From assembly GCF_014647895.1 (NCBI RefSeq), contig NZ_BMQB01000010.1, positions 46,057 through 110,056 of the forward strand: a stretch of DNA of 64,000 nucleotides, given 5' to 3'. Position numbers and translations under genes: made by a program. Below are positions 29,064 to 37,671 of the stretch, piece after piece. Position 1 is the stretch's first letter. Each line of letters begins with the position of its first letter. The notes below the pieces were generated by a model. That model ran no database searches. It was not told where the DNA came from and saw only the letters and a program-made list of their open reading frames with translations. Source of the DNA: Pilimelia anulata. Its GTDB lineage: Bacteria > Actinomycetota > Actinomycetes > Mycobacteriales > Micromonosporaceae.

Positions 29064-31208
29064 ATGCGGACGAAGCGACCTTACCGATGGAGCGAGCCGG
29101 CCCGGCCGCGCGCCGCCGGCCACCGGATCGCCGTCTGGACGATGGTCCCGACCGCGCTGCTCGGCGCCGGCGTCGTGGCGGGGCTCGGGGCGCCGGCGAC
29201 CCCGCGGTACGGCATGGTCCGCACGCCCGAGGGCACGCCCGCCGCGCCGGACCGCCCGGCCGGCGCCGTCCGGCTCGCGCTGGGCGACTTCGCCCGGCCC
29301 GCGGCCGGCGCGCGCAGCCTGCGGACGCTGCCGCCCGGCGCGCGGCTCAGCCCCGAGGCCGAGCCGCCCGCCGGCACCGCGGCCGCGCCGCGGACCCTGA
29401 CGGTGCGCCGCGACCGGACCGCGGGGTTCGCCGCGCTCGGCGTCACCTGGCGCGCGGGCGCCCCGGCGACGGTGTCGGTCGCCGCCCGGGTGCGGCGGGC
29501 CGGCGGCTGGACGGGCTGGCGCAGCGTCGCCACCGGCGAGGCGGGCCGCGACGGCGGCGGCGCGGCGGTGCGCGACGGCGCGGAGATGCAGTGGTGGGGA
29601 CCGTCGACGGGCGTGGAACTGGCGGTGACCGCCCTCGGCCCGGTGACCCCCCGCGACGTCACGGTCGACCTGATCGACCCGGGCCGCCGCGCCGCCGACG
29701 CGGCAGCAACCACCCCCGACCCCCTCCCGCCCACCATCCCCGCCGCCGCTGGCGGTACGGCCGCCGGTGACCTCGCGGCGGGCCGGCGGGACGGGCGTGG
29801 GTTGCGGCTTGTTGCGACGCAGGTGGCGCCGTACCTGCGGCCGCGCGTGCCCATGCCGACCGTCCGGCGGCGCTCCGCCTGGGGCGCCGACCCGCGCAAG
29901 ATGAGCTGGACGCCCGAGCTGCTCCCCGCCGTCAGGGCCGGCGCCATCCACCACACCGCGACCGCCAACGGCTACACCCCCGGCCAGGTACCGGCGATCC
30001 TGCGCTCGATCTACCACTTCCACGCGGTCAGCCGCGGCTGGGGCGACATCGGGTACAACGTGCTCGTGGACCGGTTCGGCCGGCTCTGGGAGGGCCGCAC
30101 CGGCGGCCTGGCGGCGTCGGTGATCGGCGGCCACACGGGCGGCTTCAACTCGTACGTCGAGGGCGTCTCCATGATCGGTACGTTCAGCAGCGTCGCCGTC
30201 GGCCGCCCGGTCATCGAGTCGATCTCGCAGTACCTGGCGTGGAAATTCACGATCGGTCCGAACTTCGACCCGCGCGGCCGGGTCCGCCTCGTCGGCGGGG
30301 GCTTCTCCTCGCGCTGGCCGCCGGGCACCGCGATCACCGTCCCGCGGATCTTCCCGCACCGGCAGACGAACAAGACCGAGTGCCCCGGCAACCGCGGGGT
30401 GGCCGCGCTGCCGGCGATCCGCACCCGGACCGCGTCGATCATGGGCGTCTGGGCGAACCCGCTGCGCACCCGGGCCCGGGTGAGCGTGTTCCGGCCGTCG
30501 ACCGGCGAGTGGTTCGTCCGCGGGATCACCGGTCCGCTGGTCCGCGGGGCGGTGGGGTACACGCCGGTACCGGCCGACTACGACGGCGACGGCACCACCG
30601 ACCTGGCGGTGTACAAGCCGGCCACCCGGACCTGGCTGATCTGGCAGAGCCGCAGCCGCACGCTGCGCCGGGTGATCCTCGGCGGGGTCGGCCAGCTCCC
30701 GGCGCCGGCCGACGTCAACGGCGACGGGGTCACCGAGCCGATGGTGTTCGCGCCGCGCACCGGGATGTGGCGCCGGGTCGGCGCCGCGCCGGTCCGCTGG
30801 GGCGGCGCCGCCGACGACGTGCCGGTACCCGCCGACTACACCGGCGACGGGCGGGCCGACCTGGCGGTGTTCCGGCCGGGCAGCCGCACCTGGTACGTCG
30901 CCCGGGGCGCCGGGGTGGCCTTCGGCACGGTCGGCGACCGGCCGGCGCCGGCCGACTACAACGGCGACGGCCGGGTCGACTTCGGCGCCTGGACGCCGGC
31001 CACCGATCGGGTGAAGCTGCGGGTCACGCCGGCCCGCGAGCTGGTCCTGCCGGCCGGCGACACCCCGCTGTGGGGGCAGTACAACGGCGACCTCATCGCC
31101 GACCCGCTGTCCTGGGGCGTGCACGCGGGGGCGGCCCGATTCCAATACCGGAATCGATTCTCGTGGCCGTACGGGCGCCGGCACGACATTCCCCTGGCGC
31201 TGGTGTGA
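29064..31208 (+). CDS. Secreted PGRP-type amidase with FG-GAP repeats
   Basis: A 714-aa exported enzyme. An N-terminal signal (HRIAVWTMVPTALLGAGVVAGLG, about 19-41) leads to an Ala/Arg-rich region, then a zinc amidase (amidase_2/PGRP) at about residues 275-460: RSAWGADPRKMSW, AIHHTATANGYT with His296/297, IGYNVLVDRFGRLWEGR, and PHRQTNKTECPGN with the second His and Cys ligands. It should cut N-acetylmuramoyl-L-Ala bonds in peptidoglycan. The C-terminal 230 residues hold FG-GAP-like Ca-binding repeats (VPADYDGDGTTDLAVY, PADVNGDGVTEPMVF, PADYTGDGRADLAVF, PADYNGDGRVDFGAW), probably a propeller for wall or surface binding. Start ATG 29064 follows GGGGGAA. Confidence 0.9.
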   Translation: MRTKRPYRWSEPARPRAAGHRIAVWTMVPTALLGAGVVAGLGAPATPRYGMVRTPEGTPAAPDRPAGAVRLALGDFARPAAGARSLRTLPPGARLSPEAEPPAGTAAAPRTLTVRRDRTAGFAALGVTWRAGAPATVSVAARVRRAGGWTGWRSVATGEAGRDGGGAAVRDGAEMQWWGPSTGVELAVTALGPVTPRDVTVDLIDPGRRAADAAATTPDPLPPTIPAAAGGTAAGDLAAGRRDGRGLRLVATQVAPYLRPRVPMPTVRRRSAWGADPRKMSWTPELLPAVRAGAIHHTATANGYTPGQVPAILRSIYHFHAVSRGWGDIGYNVLVDRFGRLWEGRTGGLAASVIGGHTGGFNSYVEGVSMIGTFSSVAVGRPVIESISQYLAWKFTIGPNFDPRGRVRLVGGGFSSRWPPGTAITVPRIFPHRQTNKTECPGNRGVAALPAIRTRTASIMGVWANPLRTRARVSVFRPSTGEWFVRGITGPLVRGAVGYTPVPADYDGDGTTDLAVYKPATRTWLIWQSRSRTLRRVILGGVGQLPAPADVNGDGVTEPMVFAPRTGMWRRVGAAPVRWGGAADDVPVPADYTGDGRADLAVFRPGSRTWYVARGAGVAFGTVGDRPAPADYNGDGRVDFGAWTPATDRVKLRVTPARELVLPAGDTPLWGQYNGDLIADPLSWGVHAGAARFQYRNRFSWPYGRRHDIPLALV

Positions 31209-31406
31209 ACGGCCGGCGAAGCCCGCGGGGAAACCCGGCGGCCGGGCGCCATCGGGGTCGCATCGGTCGACGTACGGGGGCGTAACCTGGGTGTGCGGGT
31301 GTGACGTTTCGCACGCCCCACCCGCGCATCACCCGGACCGAGCACCCCGCCGGCGCGGGCCCCGGCCCGCCCCGACACCCGCCCGTACGTCAGCAGGAGC
31401 CGCCCC

Positions 31407-32552
31407 GTGACCCCTGGCCAACCGCCCCGCGTTCTCGTCGACGCCACGAGTGTCCCGGCCGACCGAGGCGGCGTCGGCCGGTACGTGGACGGCCTGCTCG
31501 GCGCCCTCGGCGCGCTCGACCCGGACGCGGTGAGCCTCACGGTCGTGGCCCAGCGCACCGACGTCGAGCGGTACCTGCGGGTCGTCCCGGACGCCCGGGT
31601 GATCGGCGCCCCGGCGGCCGTCGCGCACCGCCCGGCCCGGCTGGCCTGGGAGCAGACGGGCCTGCCGCTGCTGGCCCAGCAGGTCGGCGCCGAGCTGCTG
31701 CACTCGCCGTTCTACACCTGCCCGCTGCGCGCGGGCTGCCCGGTGACGGTGACCGTGCACGACGCGACGTTCTTCACCGAGCCGGAGCACTACGACAAGT
31801 CGCGGCGGGCGTTCTTCCGCAGCGCGATCAAGACCTCGCTGCGCCGGGCCGCCCGGGTGATCGTGCCGAGCAAGGCCACCCGGGACGAGCTGATCCGGCT
31901 GCTGGACGCCGACCCGACCCGGATCGACGTGGCGTACCACGGGGTCGACGCGACCGCGTTCCACCCGCCGTCCGACGCGGAGAAGGCCCGGGTTCGGGCG
32001 CGGCTGGGGCTGGGCGGGCAGGCGTACGTGGCGTTCCTCGGGGCGAAGGAGCCGCGCAAGAACGTGCCGAACCTGATCCGCGGCTGGGCCCGCGCGGTCG
32101 TCGAGCGGCCCGACCCGCCGGCCCTGGTCGTGGCCGGCGGCACCGGCCACGACGACGAGATCGACCTGGCGGTGGCCGAGGTCCCGGAGCACCTGCGGCT
32201 GCTGCGGCCGGGCTACCTGCGGTACGCGGACCTGCCGGGCTTCCTCGGCGGCGCGCTGGTGGCCGCGTACCCGTCGCACGGCGAGGGCTTCGGCCTGCCG
32301 GTGCTGGAGGCGATGGCCTGCCGCGCGCCGGTGCTGACCACGCCGCGGCTGTCGCTGCCGGAGGTCGGCGGCGAGGCCGTCGCGTACACCGGGGAGGAGC
32401 CCGACCAGATCGCCACCGACCTGGCCGCGCTGCTCGACGACGCGCCGCGGCGGGAGCAGCTCGCCGGGGCGGGGCTGGCCCGGGCGGCGGAGTTCACCTG
32501 GGGATCGAGCGCGGACGTGCACCTGACCGCCTGGCGCCGCGCCCTGAACTGA
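31407..32552 (+). CDS. GT4-family glycosyltransferase
   Basis: A 381-aa GT-B glycosyltransferase. The N-terminal domain has VDATSVPADRGGVGRYVDGLLG (acceptor side, GGVGRY), and the C-terminal one has YVAFLGAKEPRKNVPNLIRGW and the E-x7-E nucleotide-sugar motif in SHGEGFGLPVLEAMACRAPVLT. Its sugar donor is probably GDP-mannose, because the GDP-mannose synthesis gene manC follows 93 bp downstream; that is inference. It would add a sugar to an envelope polysaccharide or glycolipid on the cytoplasmic side. The start GTG 31407 has CAGGAG upstream. Confidence 0.88.
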   Translation: MTPGQPPRVLVDATSVPADRGGVGRYVDGLLGALGALDPDAVSLTVVAQRTDVERYLRVVPDARVIGAPAAVAHRPARLAWEQTGLPLLAQQVGAELLHSPFYTCPLRAGCPVTVTVHDATFFTEPEHYDKSRRAFFRSAIKTSLRRAARVIVPSKATRDELIRLLDADPTRIDVAYHGVDATAFHPPSDAEKARVRARLGLGGQAYVAFLGAKEPRKNVPNLIRGWARAVVERPDPPALVVAGGTGHDDEIDLAVAEVPEHLRLLRPGYLRYADLPGFLGGALVAAYPSHGEGFGLPVLEAMACRAPVLTTPRLSLPEVGGEAVAYTGEEPDQIATDLAALLDDAPRREQLAGAGLARAAEFTWGSSADVHLTAWRRALN

Positions 32553-32645
32553 CCGCTGCCCCCGCTGGGGTCCGGGCGCAGGTGGCGGGCGCCGATCGAC
32601 GGCGGTCCGCGGGCGGGCGCGGCGCCTTCCGGCAGATGGGGCATT

Positions 32646-33731
32646 ATGGGCACCATGCTTTACGCGGTCATCCCGGCCGGCGGCAGCGGTACGCGGCTGT
32701 GGCCGCTCTCGCGCGCCGGGCACCCGAAGTTCCTCCACCCGCTCACCGGCACCCCGGCCTCGCTGCTCCAGGCCACCGCCGACCGGCTGGCCCCGCTGGC
32801 CGGCGCCGACCGGACGTACGTGGTCACCGGCGCCGCCCACGCCGCCGCGGTGGCCCGGCAGCTCCCCGCGCTGCCCGCCGGCAACGTGCTGGTCGAGCCG
32901 TCGCCGCGCGACTCCTGCGCCGCGATCGGCCTGGCCGCCGCGCTGATCGCCCGCCGCGACCCGGACGCCGTGATGGGCGCGTTCGCCGCCGACCACCTGA
33001 TCGCGGACGTCGCGGAGTTCCACCGGGTGATCGGCCGCGCCGTCGAGGGCGCCCGGGCCGGGCACCTGATGACGGTGGGCATCACGCCGACCAGGCCCGA
33101 GACCGGGTACGGGTACCTCCAGCTCGGCGCCGCCGCCGGCACCGCCCGCGCGGTCGCCGAGTTCAAGGAGAAGCCGGACGCGGCCACCGCCGAGCGGTAC
33201 GTGAAGTCGGGCAACCACCTGTGGAACGCCAGCATGTTCGTCTGGCGGGTGCGCACCTTCCTGGACGAGCTGGCCCGCCAGTGCCCCGACCTGCACGCCG
33301 GCCTGGACCGGATCGCCGACTCCTGGGGCACCCCGGCGCAGGACGCGGTGCTCGGCGAGGTGTGGCCGACGCTGCGCCGGATCTCCGTCGACTACGCCGT
33401 GATGGAGGGCGCCGCGGCGGCCGGGCTGGTGGCGACCGTCCCCGGCGACTTCGGCTGGAACGACGTCGGCGACTTCCACACCCTCGGCGCGGTGCTGCCC
33501 GGCGACCACGCCGGCAACGTCACCCTCGGCCCCGGCGAGGCGCTGCTGGACGACTGCGCGGACACCGTCGTCGTGGCGCAGTCCGGGCGGCTGGTCGCGG
33601 CGGTCGGCGTCCGGGACCTGGTGGTGGTGGACACCCCGGACGCGCTGCTGGTCTGCCCGCGCGACCGCGCCCAGGACGTCAAGCGCCTGGTCGACGCCCT
33701 GGACACCCCCACCCGCCAACTCCTGCGCTGA
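32646..33731 (+). CDS. manC: Mannose-1-phosphate guanylyltransferase
   Basis: A 361-aa enzyme that makes GDP-mannose from mannose-1-phosphate and GTP. The pyrophosphorylase motif AVIPAGGSGTRLWPLSR lies at residues 6-22, FKEKPD at about 175-180, and GNHLWNASMFVW at about 190-201. The single-domain length (no C-terminal isomerase) is normal for actinobacteria. ATG 32646 was kept as start, though ATG 32655 is also possible (MLYAVIPAGG). It works with manB (58299) and manA (62107) in this window. Confidence 0.92.
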   Translation: MGTMLYAVIPAGGSGTRLWPLSRAGHPKFLHPLTGTPASLLQATADRLAPLAGADRTYVVTGAAHAAAVARQLPALPAGNVLVEPSPRDSCAAIGLAAALIARRDPDAVMGAFAADHLIADVAEFHRVIGRAVEGARAGHLMTVGITPTRPETGYGYLQLGAAAGTARAVAEFKEKPDAATAERYVKSGNHLWNASMFVWRVRTFLDELARQCPDLHAGLDRIADSWGTPAQDAVLGEVWPTLRRISVDYAVMEGAAAAGLVATVPGDFGWNDVGDFHTLGAVLPGDHAGNVTLGPGEALLDDCADTVVVAQSGRLVAAVGVRDLVVVDTPDALLVCPRDRAQDVKRLVDALDTPTRQLLR

Positions 33732-33866
33732 CCCGCACGGGGCCGCGCCGACCGGCGTCGGTGGGCGGCGGCGCGGGCGGGGTCGGCTGCCCCTCCGCGG
33801 CCGTGCCGACCGGGGCCGGGTGCGGCCGTACGCGAACGGGGCCCGGGCAATGTCGCCGGCGGTGGG

Positions 33867-33872
33867 TAGGGT
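33867..33872 (+). promoter_or_regulatory. -10 element of a likely leaderless transcript
   Basis: TAGGGT lies six bases before the ATG at 33879, so the expected transcription start falls at or next to the start codon. No ribosome binding site is present, as expected for a leaderless message. Confidence 0.45.
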
Positions 33873-33878
33873 GCTGGC

Positions 33879-34955
33879 ATGCGGAGCGAGGTCGCGCTGA
33901 GCGCCGGCGGGAACGAGGCCAGTGATCTGCTCACCGTCCGGTCGCCCGGACTGCTCGCGGCGCACGGCGCCCAGCGGGCATTCTGGACGGTGCTGGACGA
34001 GGGCCCGGTCGAGGAGTGCCTGGCGCTGCTGGTCCAGCGCACCGGCGGGGAGTGGGTCGCCCACCACCGGGCCGTCGACGGCGGCGCCGAGAGCGGCCGG
34101 ACCGAGGACGGCGAGGCGCTCGCCCACCGCGCCGGCTGGGTGTACGTCGTCGGCTCGCACTTCGGCTCCAAGCGCGGGCCGCTGCGGGCGCGGCGGGCGT
34201 TCATCGCCCGGTTCCGCGAGGACGACGCCGCCGCGGACGGGCCGCAGCTGCACGTGGTGCGCAACAAGTTCCGCCTGCACCGCGTGCTCAACGACGCCCT
34301 GCGCGCCGCGGACCTCGACCTGCTGCCGCCGGGCCGGGGCGTGCGCGAGCGGTTCATCATCGAGACCATCCGGCGCGGGCTGGCCAAGGGCAAGAGCTGG
34401 GTGTCCCGGCTGGACCCGGGCGACTGGCCGCTGAACGTCGAGGCCGCCGCCTGGACGCCGCACGGCACGCTGCTGTTCGGCCTGCGGTACCCGGTGGCGG
34501 CCGACGGCGCGCCGATCGTGGTCGAGCTGGCCGACGTCGAGGGGATGTTCGAGGAGCCGGCGCGCTGGCCGCGCGCGGTCGGCGTGTACACGGTCACCGG
34601 CATCACGCCGCCGGGGCGGCTCACCGGCTTCCGGGCGCTGGTCGACCGGCCGGGCGGCGGGTACGACGCGGTGGTCGGCTCGATCGACGCCCTGGACAAG
34701 AGTTCGGCGGTGCTGGACGACCACCCGGACGGCGGCGAGGTGCACTGCCGGCACGTCCGCTTCGCGCTGCCGAGCCCGGCCGAACCGGCGGACGCCGACG
34801 GGCCGCGGCCGGCGGTGCGCTGCGCGGCCGTGCCGGGGGAGCTGGTGGCCGACCTGGCGCCGCTGCACCACGTCGAGGGGCTGGCCGAGTCCGACGGCGT
34901 CCGGTACTACGTCACCGACGAGGACCACCGCATCGCCCTGCTGATCGACGACTGA
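33879..34955 (+). CDS. Propeller-like protein resembling DUF3616
   Basis: A 358-aa cytoplasmic protein without signal peptide. Repeated strand patterns suggest a beta-propeller: GWVYVVGSHFGSKRGPLRARRAFIARF (about 87-113), NVEAAAWTPHGTLLFGLRYPV (about 186-206), GVYTVTGITPPGRLTGFRALVD and VRYYVTDEDHRIALLIDD at the end. The SH-x-S-K and GLRxP segments resemble DUF3616, a propeller family of unknown role; this is a recollection of the family pattern, with moderate certainty. It stands alone between manC and a convergent monooxygenase gene and seems to be leaderless. Confidence 0.65.
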   Translation: MRSEVALSAGGNEASDLLTVRSPGLLAAHGAQRAFWTVLDEGPVEECLALLVQRTGGEWVAHHRAVDGGAESGRTEDGEALAHRAGWVYVVGSHFGSKRGPLRARRAFIARFREDDAAADGPQLHVVRNKFRLHRVLNDALRAADLDLLPPGRGVRERFIIETIRRGLAKGKSWVSRLDPGDWPLNVEAAAWTPHGTLLFGLRYPVAADGAPIVVELADVEGMFEEPARWPRAVGVYTVTGITPPGRLTGFRALVDRPGGGYDAVVGSIDALDKSSAVLDDHPDGGEVHCRHVRFALPSPAEPADADGPRPAVRCAAVPGELVADLAPLHHVEGLAESDGVRYYVTDEDHRIALLIDD

Positions 34956-34972
34956 CGCGGGCGCCGCCGGGG

Positions 34973-36139
34973 CTACCGGGCGACCGCCGCCGACACCTCC
35001 CGCCCGGTGCCGTCCGGGAGGGACCAGTCGCTCAGGGCGATCATCCCGCGCGTCGCCAGCCGGTGCGGCGTCAGCCGGACCAGCGCGTTGCGCACCGCGA
35101 CCGCGACCGGATGCCGCACGTACGGACCGAGCGCCCCCGTCCGCACCGTCGCCCGGGCGACCGCCTGGCTGCGCGGCCGGCGCACCTCGTCGTACCGGCG
35201 CAGCGCCGTCGGCAGGTCCGCGTGCGTGCGCACGGCCCAGGCCAGCGTCGCCGCGTCCTCGATCGCCTGCGCCGCGCCCTGCCCGAGGTAGGGCAGCGTC
35301 GCGTGCGCCGCGTCGCCCAGCAGCGCCACCCGCCCGGCCACGTACGTCGGCAGCGGCGTGGCCAGGTGGCGCAGGTCCAGGTGGATGATCGACTCCGCGG
35401 GCGTGGCGGCGATGGCCCGGCCGACGTCGGCGTGCCAGGAGCCGAACCGGTCCAGCAGGTACGCCCGCTCGTCGGCGTGCCGCACGCCGGCGGGGGAGCG
35501 GACGGCGGTGTACCAGTAGGTCCGGTCGTCGACCAGCGGGATCAGTCCGACCTCCTCGCCCGCGCCCCAGGACGTCGACGGGGCCAGCCCGGCGATCGGC
35601 GGGCAGATGCCCAGCCACGCGGTGACCCCGCCGTACACCGGACCGGGGTGCGCCGGGAACAGCGCCGCGCGGCACCGGCTGTGGATGCCGTCGGCGGCGA
35701 CGATCAGGTCGGCCGGCGGCACGTCGGCGTCGGTGTCGACGGCACCGTCGGGGGTGATCCCGCGCACCTCGGCGCCGGTGACCAGCGCCCCCGCCGGGAG
35801 CGCGCCGCGCAGGATCTCGTGCAACTGCGGCCGGGCGACGGCGATGAGCGCGCCGTTCATCCGCTCCTGGAGGTACCGGCCGTCCCAGCGGGCGAGCCAG
35901 CGCCCGTCGGGGGTGCGGATGCCGCCGTGCCGCTGCGGGCGGGCGATGGCGGCGACGGCGTCGCCGAGGCCGAGGGTGGCGAGCGCCCGCTGGGCGTTCG
36001 GCCAGAGCCCGATGCCGGCGCCGAGGGCGCGGATCTCCGGCGCCCGTTCCAGCACCCGGACGTCCCAGCCGGCCCGGTGCAGGCCGACCGCCGCGCTGAG
36101 CCCGCCGATCCCCGCGCCGATGACGATCGCGCTTCCCAT
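34973..36139 (-). CDS. FAD-dependent aromatic-type monooxygenase
   Basis: A 388-aa class A flavoprotein monooxygenase. GSAIVIGAGIGGLSAAVGLHRAG at the N-terminus is the FAD-binding GxGxxG fold, AADGIHSRCRAALFP near 155-170 is the DG motif, and GRVALLGDAAHATLPYLGQGAAQAIEDA near 282-309 is the GD motif. Such enzymes hydroxylate or epoxidise small aromatic or isoprenoid substrates with NAD(P)H and O2; the substrate is unknown. It is divergent from a TetR gene, and two identical-arm palindromes lie between them, so it is probably repressed by that regulator and induced by its own substrate. ATG 36139 was chosen over 36145 because it gives proper spacing from GGAAGGGG. Confidence 0.9.
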   Translation of the reverse strand: MGSAIVIGAGIGGLSAAVGLHRAGWDVRVLERAPEIRALGAGIGLWPNAQRALATLGLGDAVAAIARPQRHGGIRTPDGRWLARWDGRYLQERMNGALIAVARPQLHEILRGALPAGALVTGAEVRGITPDGAVDTDADVPPADLIVAADGIHSRCRAALFPAHPGPVYGGVTAWLGICPPIAGLAPSTSWGAGEEVGLIPLVDDRTYWYTAVRSPAGVRHADERAYLLDRFGSWHADVGRAIAATPAESIIHLDLRHLATPLPTYVAGRVALLGDAAHATLPYLGQGAAQAIEDAATLAWAVRTHADLPTALRRYDEVRRPRSQAVARATVRTGALGPYVRHPVAVAVRNALVRLTPHRLATRGMIALSDWSLPDGTGREVSAAVAR

Positions 36140-36172
36140 GGCCATCCCCTTCCGTACCGCCGATGGGCCCGA

Positions 36173-36188
36173 CTCTACGCCTGTAGAG
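36173..36188. promoter_or_regulatory. TetR operator 1
   Basis: CTCTAC-GCCT-GTAGAG is a perfect 6-bp inverted repeat with a 4-bp spacer. The arms are identical to those of a second copy 24 bp away, and both lie in the 93-bp gap between the monooxygenase and TetR genes. Confidence 0.8.
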
Positions 36189-36196
36189 GGTCGGAT

Positions 36197-36212
36197 CTCT
36201 ACGGGCGTAGAG
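36197..36212. promoter_or_regulatory. TetR operator 2, overlapping the tetR promoter
   Basis: CTCTAC-GGGC-GTAGAG repeats the arms of operator 1. The centres are 24 bp apart. TACGAT at 36221-36226 is a likely -10 for the TetR gene six bases before its GTG, which places this operator over the -35 region, so binding should also repress the regulator itself. Confidence 0.8.
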
Positions 36213-36232
36213 GGTCGGCCTACGATGTGTGA

Positions 36233-36841
36233 GTGGCATCACCGGACACCCCCCGCCCCGCCCGGATCGGCGACGCCGCGATCGAGGTGATCGCGGCGCA
36301 CGGGCTGCGCGGCCTCACCCACCGCGCGGTCGACACCGCCGCCGGCCTGCCGACCGGGTCGACCTCGTACTACGCCCGCACCCGGGCCGCGCTGCTCGAC
36401 CTCGTCCTGGACCGGCTGGTCGCGCTGGACCTGCGCGACGCCGGCATGGCCGGCGGCCCGCCCGTACCGGCGTCGCTGGACGACGTCGCCGCGCTCGGCG
36501 CCCGGTTCGTCCACCACCAGCTCACCGCCGGGCGCAGCCGGGTGCTCGCCCGGTGGGAGCTGGCGCTGGAGGCGACCCGGCGGCCGGAGCTGCGGGCCCG
36601 GTACGACGCGGCCGGCGCCCGGCTGCGCGCCCCGATCGCCGGCGTGCTCGCCGCGCTCGGCTCGCCCGCGCCGGAGCGGCACGGCGAGCTGCTCGTGCAC
36701 TGGATGGAGGGGCTGGTCCTGGACTCGATCGCCGGCGCGGGGCATGCCCGGCCGCCCGGGCCGGACGAGGTGCGGTCGCGCTTCCGCGAGCTGCTCGTCC
36801 GGTTGACCACCGATTCGCCGGTACCGGGCCCTTCCCGATAA
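36233..36841 (+). CDS. TetR/AcrR family repressor
   Basis: A 202-aa regulator. The N-terminal helix-turn-helix is IGDAAIEVIAAHGLRGLTHRAVDTAAGLPTGSTSYYARTRAALLDLVLDRL at about residues 11-62, typical of TetR proteins. The remainder is a helical ligand-binding domain with HWMEGLVLDSIAG near 160-172, as in the TetR_C group. It should bind the two CTCTAC-N4-GTAGAG sites just upstream and control itself and the divergent monooxygenase. It seems leaderless: a -10 like TACGAT ends seven bases before the GTG and no ribosome binding site is present. Confidence 0.9.
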   Translation: MASPDTPRPARIGDAAIEVIAAHGLRGLTHRAVDTAAGLPTGSTSYYARTRAALLDLVLDRLVALDLRDAGMAGGPPVPASLDDVAALGARFVHHQLTAGRSRVLARWELALEATRRPELRARYDAAGARLRAPIAGVLAALGSPAPERHGELLVHWMEGLVLDSIAGAGHARPPGPDEVRSRFRELLVRLTTDSPVPGPSR

Positions 36842-36917
36842 CACCATCCCCACTGGGTGTTAAACGCCTCTAATGGGGTAATCCGCCCGTGGCATCCGGA
36901 CGGACGGAAGGTGGACC

Positions 36918-37643
36918 GTGGGCAGGCACACAGCGAAGCAACGACTCCGGCTCCGACCGCGGCCGTTCGCGTACCTGGCCCTCATCGGGCTGGCCGCGGC
37001 GCTGCCCTGGCGCCCGCTCACCCCGGTCGGCGTCACCGCCGCCGCGCACGGTCCGCTGCGGATCATGCCGATGGGCGACTCGCTCACCTGGGGGACCGGC
37101 AGCCGCGGCGGCGACGGCTGGCGCGGCCCGCTGTACGAGCGGCTCACCGCCGCCGGGCACCACGTCGACTTCGTCGGCCCGCTGCGGCACGGCACCGGCC
37201 CGGACCCCGACCTCGCCGGGTACCCCGGCTGGCGCGTCGACCAGCTCCGCGAGCAGGTGCCGCGGCTCATGGCCGAGCACCGCCCGGACATCGTCCTCGT
37301 CCACGTCGGCACCAACGACCTGCGCCGCAACGACCGGCTGGACACCGTCGCCGAGCGGCTCGCCGCGCTCGTCGGCGAGATCCGGGCCAACCGGCCGCGC
37401 ACCACCGTCGTCCTGGCCCGGCTGGCGCCGGCCACCGAGCGCACCGTCCAGCGGCGGATCACCTGGTACAACAACCGGATCACGCTGCTCGCCCGCCAGT
37501 ACGACGGCGCCGTCGCCGACATGACCGCGCTCGACCCGCGGGCGGACCTGCACGACGCCCTGCACCCCAACGACCACGGGTACGCCCGGATGGCGGCCCG
37601 GTGGGCCGAGGCGATGGCCCCGGCGCTGGCCGACCGGGCGTAG
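36918..37643 (+). CDS. Secreted SGNH/GDSL hydrolase
   Basis: A 241-aa serine hydrolase. A signal-anchor (FAYLALIGLAAALPW, about 15-29) precedes the SGNH fold: IMPMGDSLTWG (block I, nucleophilic Ser near 57), a Gly in GWRVDQL, HVGTNDL (block III, Asn) and DALHPNDHGYARMA (block V, catalytic Asp/His). It is probably an esterase acting on an acetylated polysaccharide or lipid outside the cell; the substrate is not known. GGAAGGTGG precedes GTG 36918. Confidence 0.87.
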   Translation: MGRHTAKQRLRLRPRPFAYLALIGLAAALPWRPLTPVGVTAAAHGPLRIMPMGDSLTWGTGSRGGDGWRGPLYERLTAAGHHVDFVGPLRHGTGPDPDLAGYPGWRVDQLREQVPRLMAEHRPDIVLVHVGTNDLRRNDRLDTVAERLAALVGEIRANRPRTTVVLARLAPATERTVQRRITWYNNRITLLARQYDGAVADMTALDPRADLHDALHPNDHGYARMAARWAEAMAPALADRA

Positions 37644-37671
37644 CGCCCGCGCCGTCGGGTAAGTGCGCACC

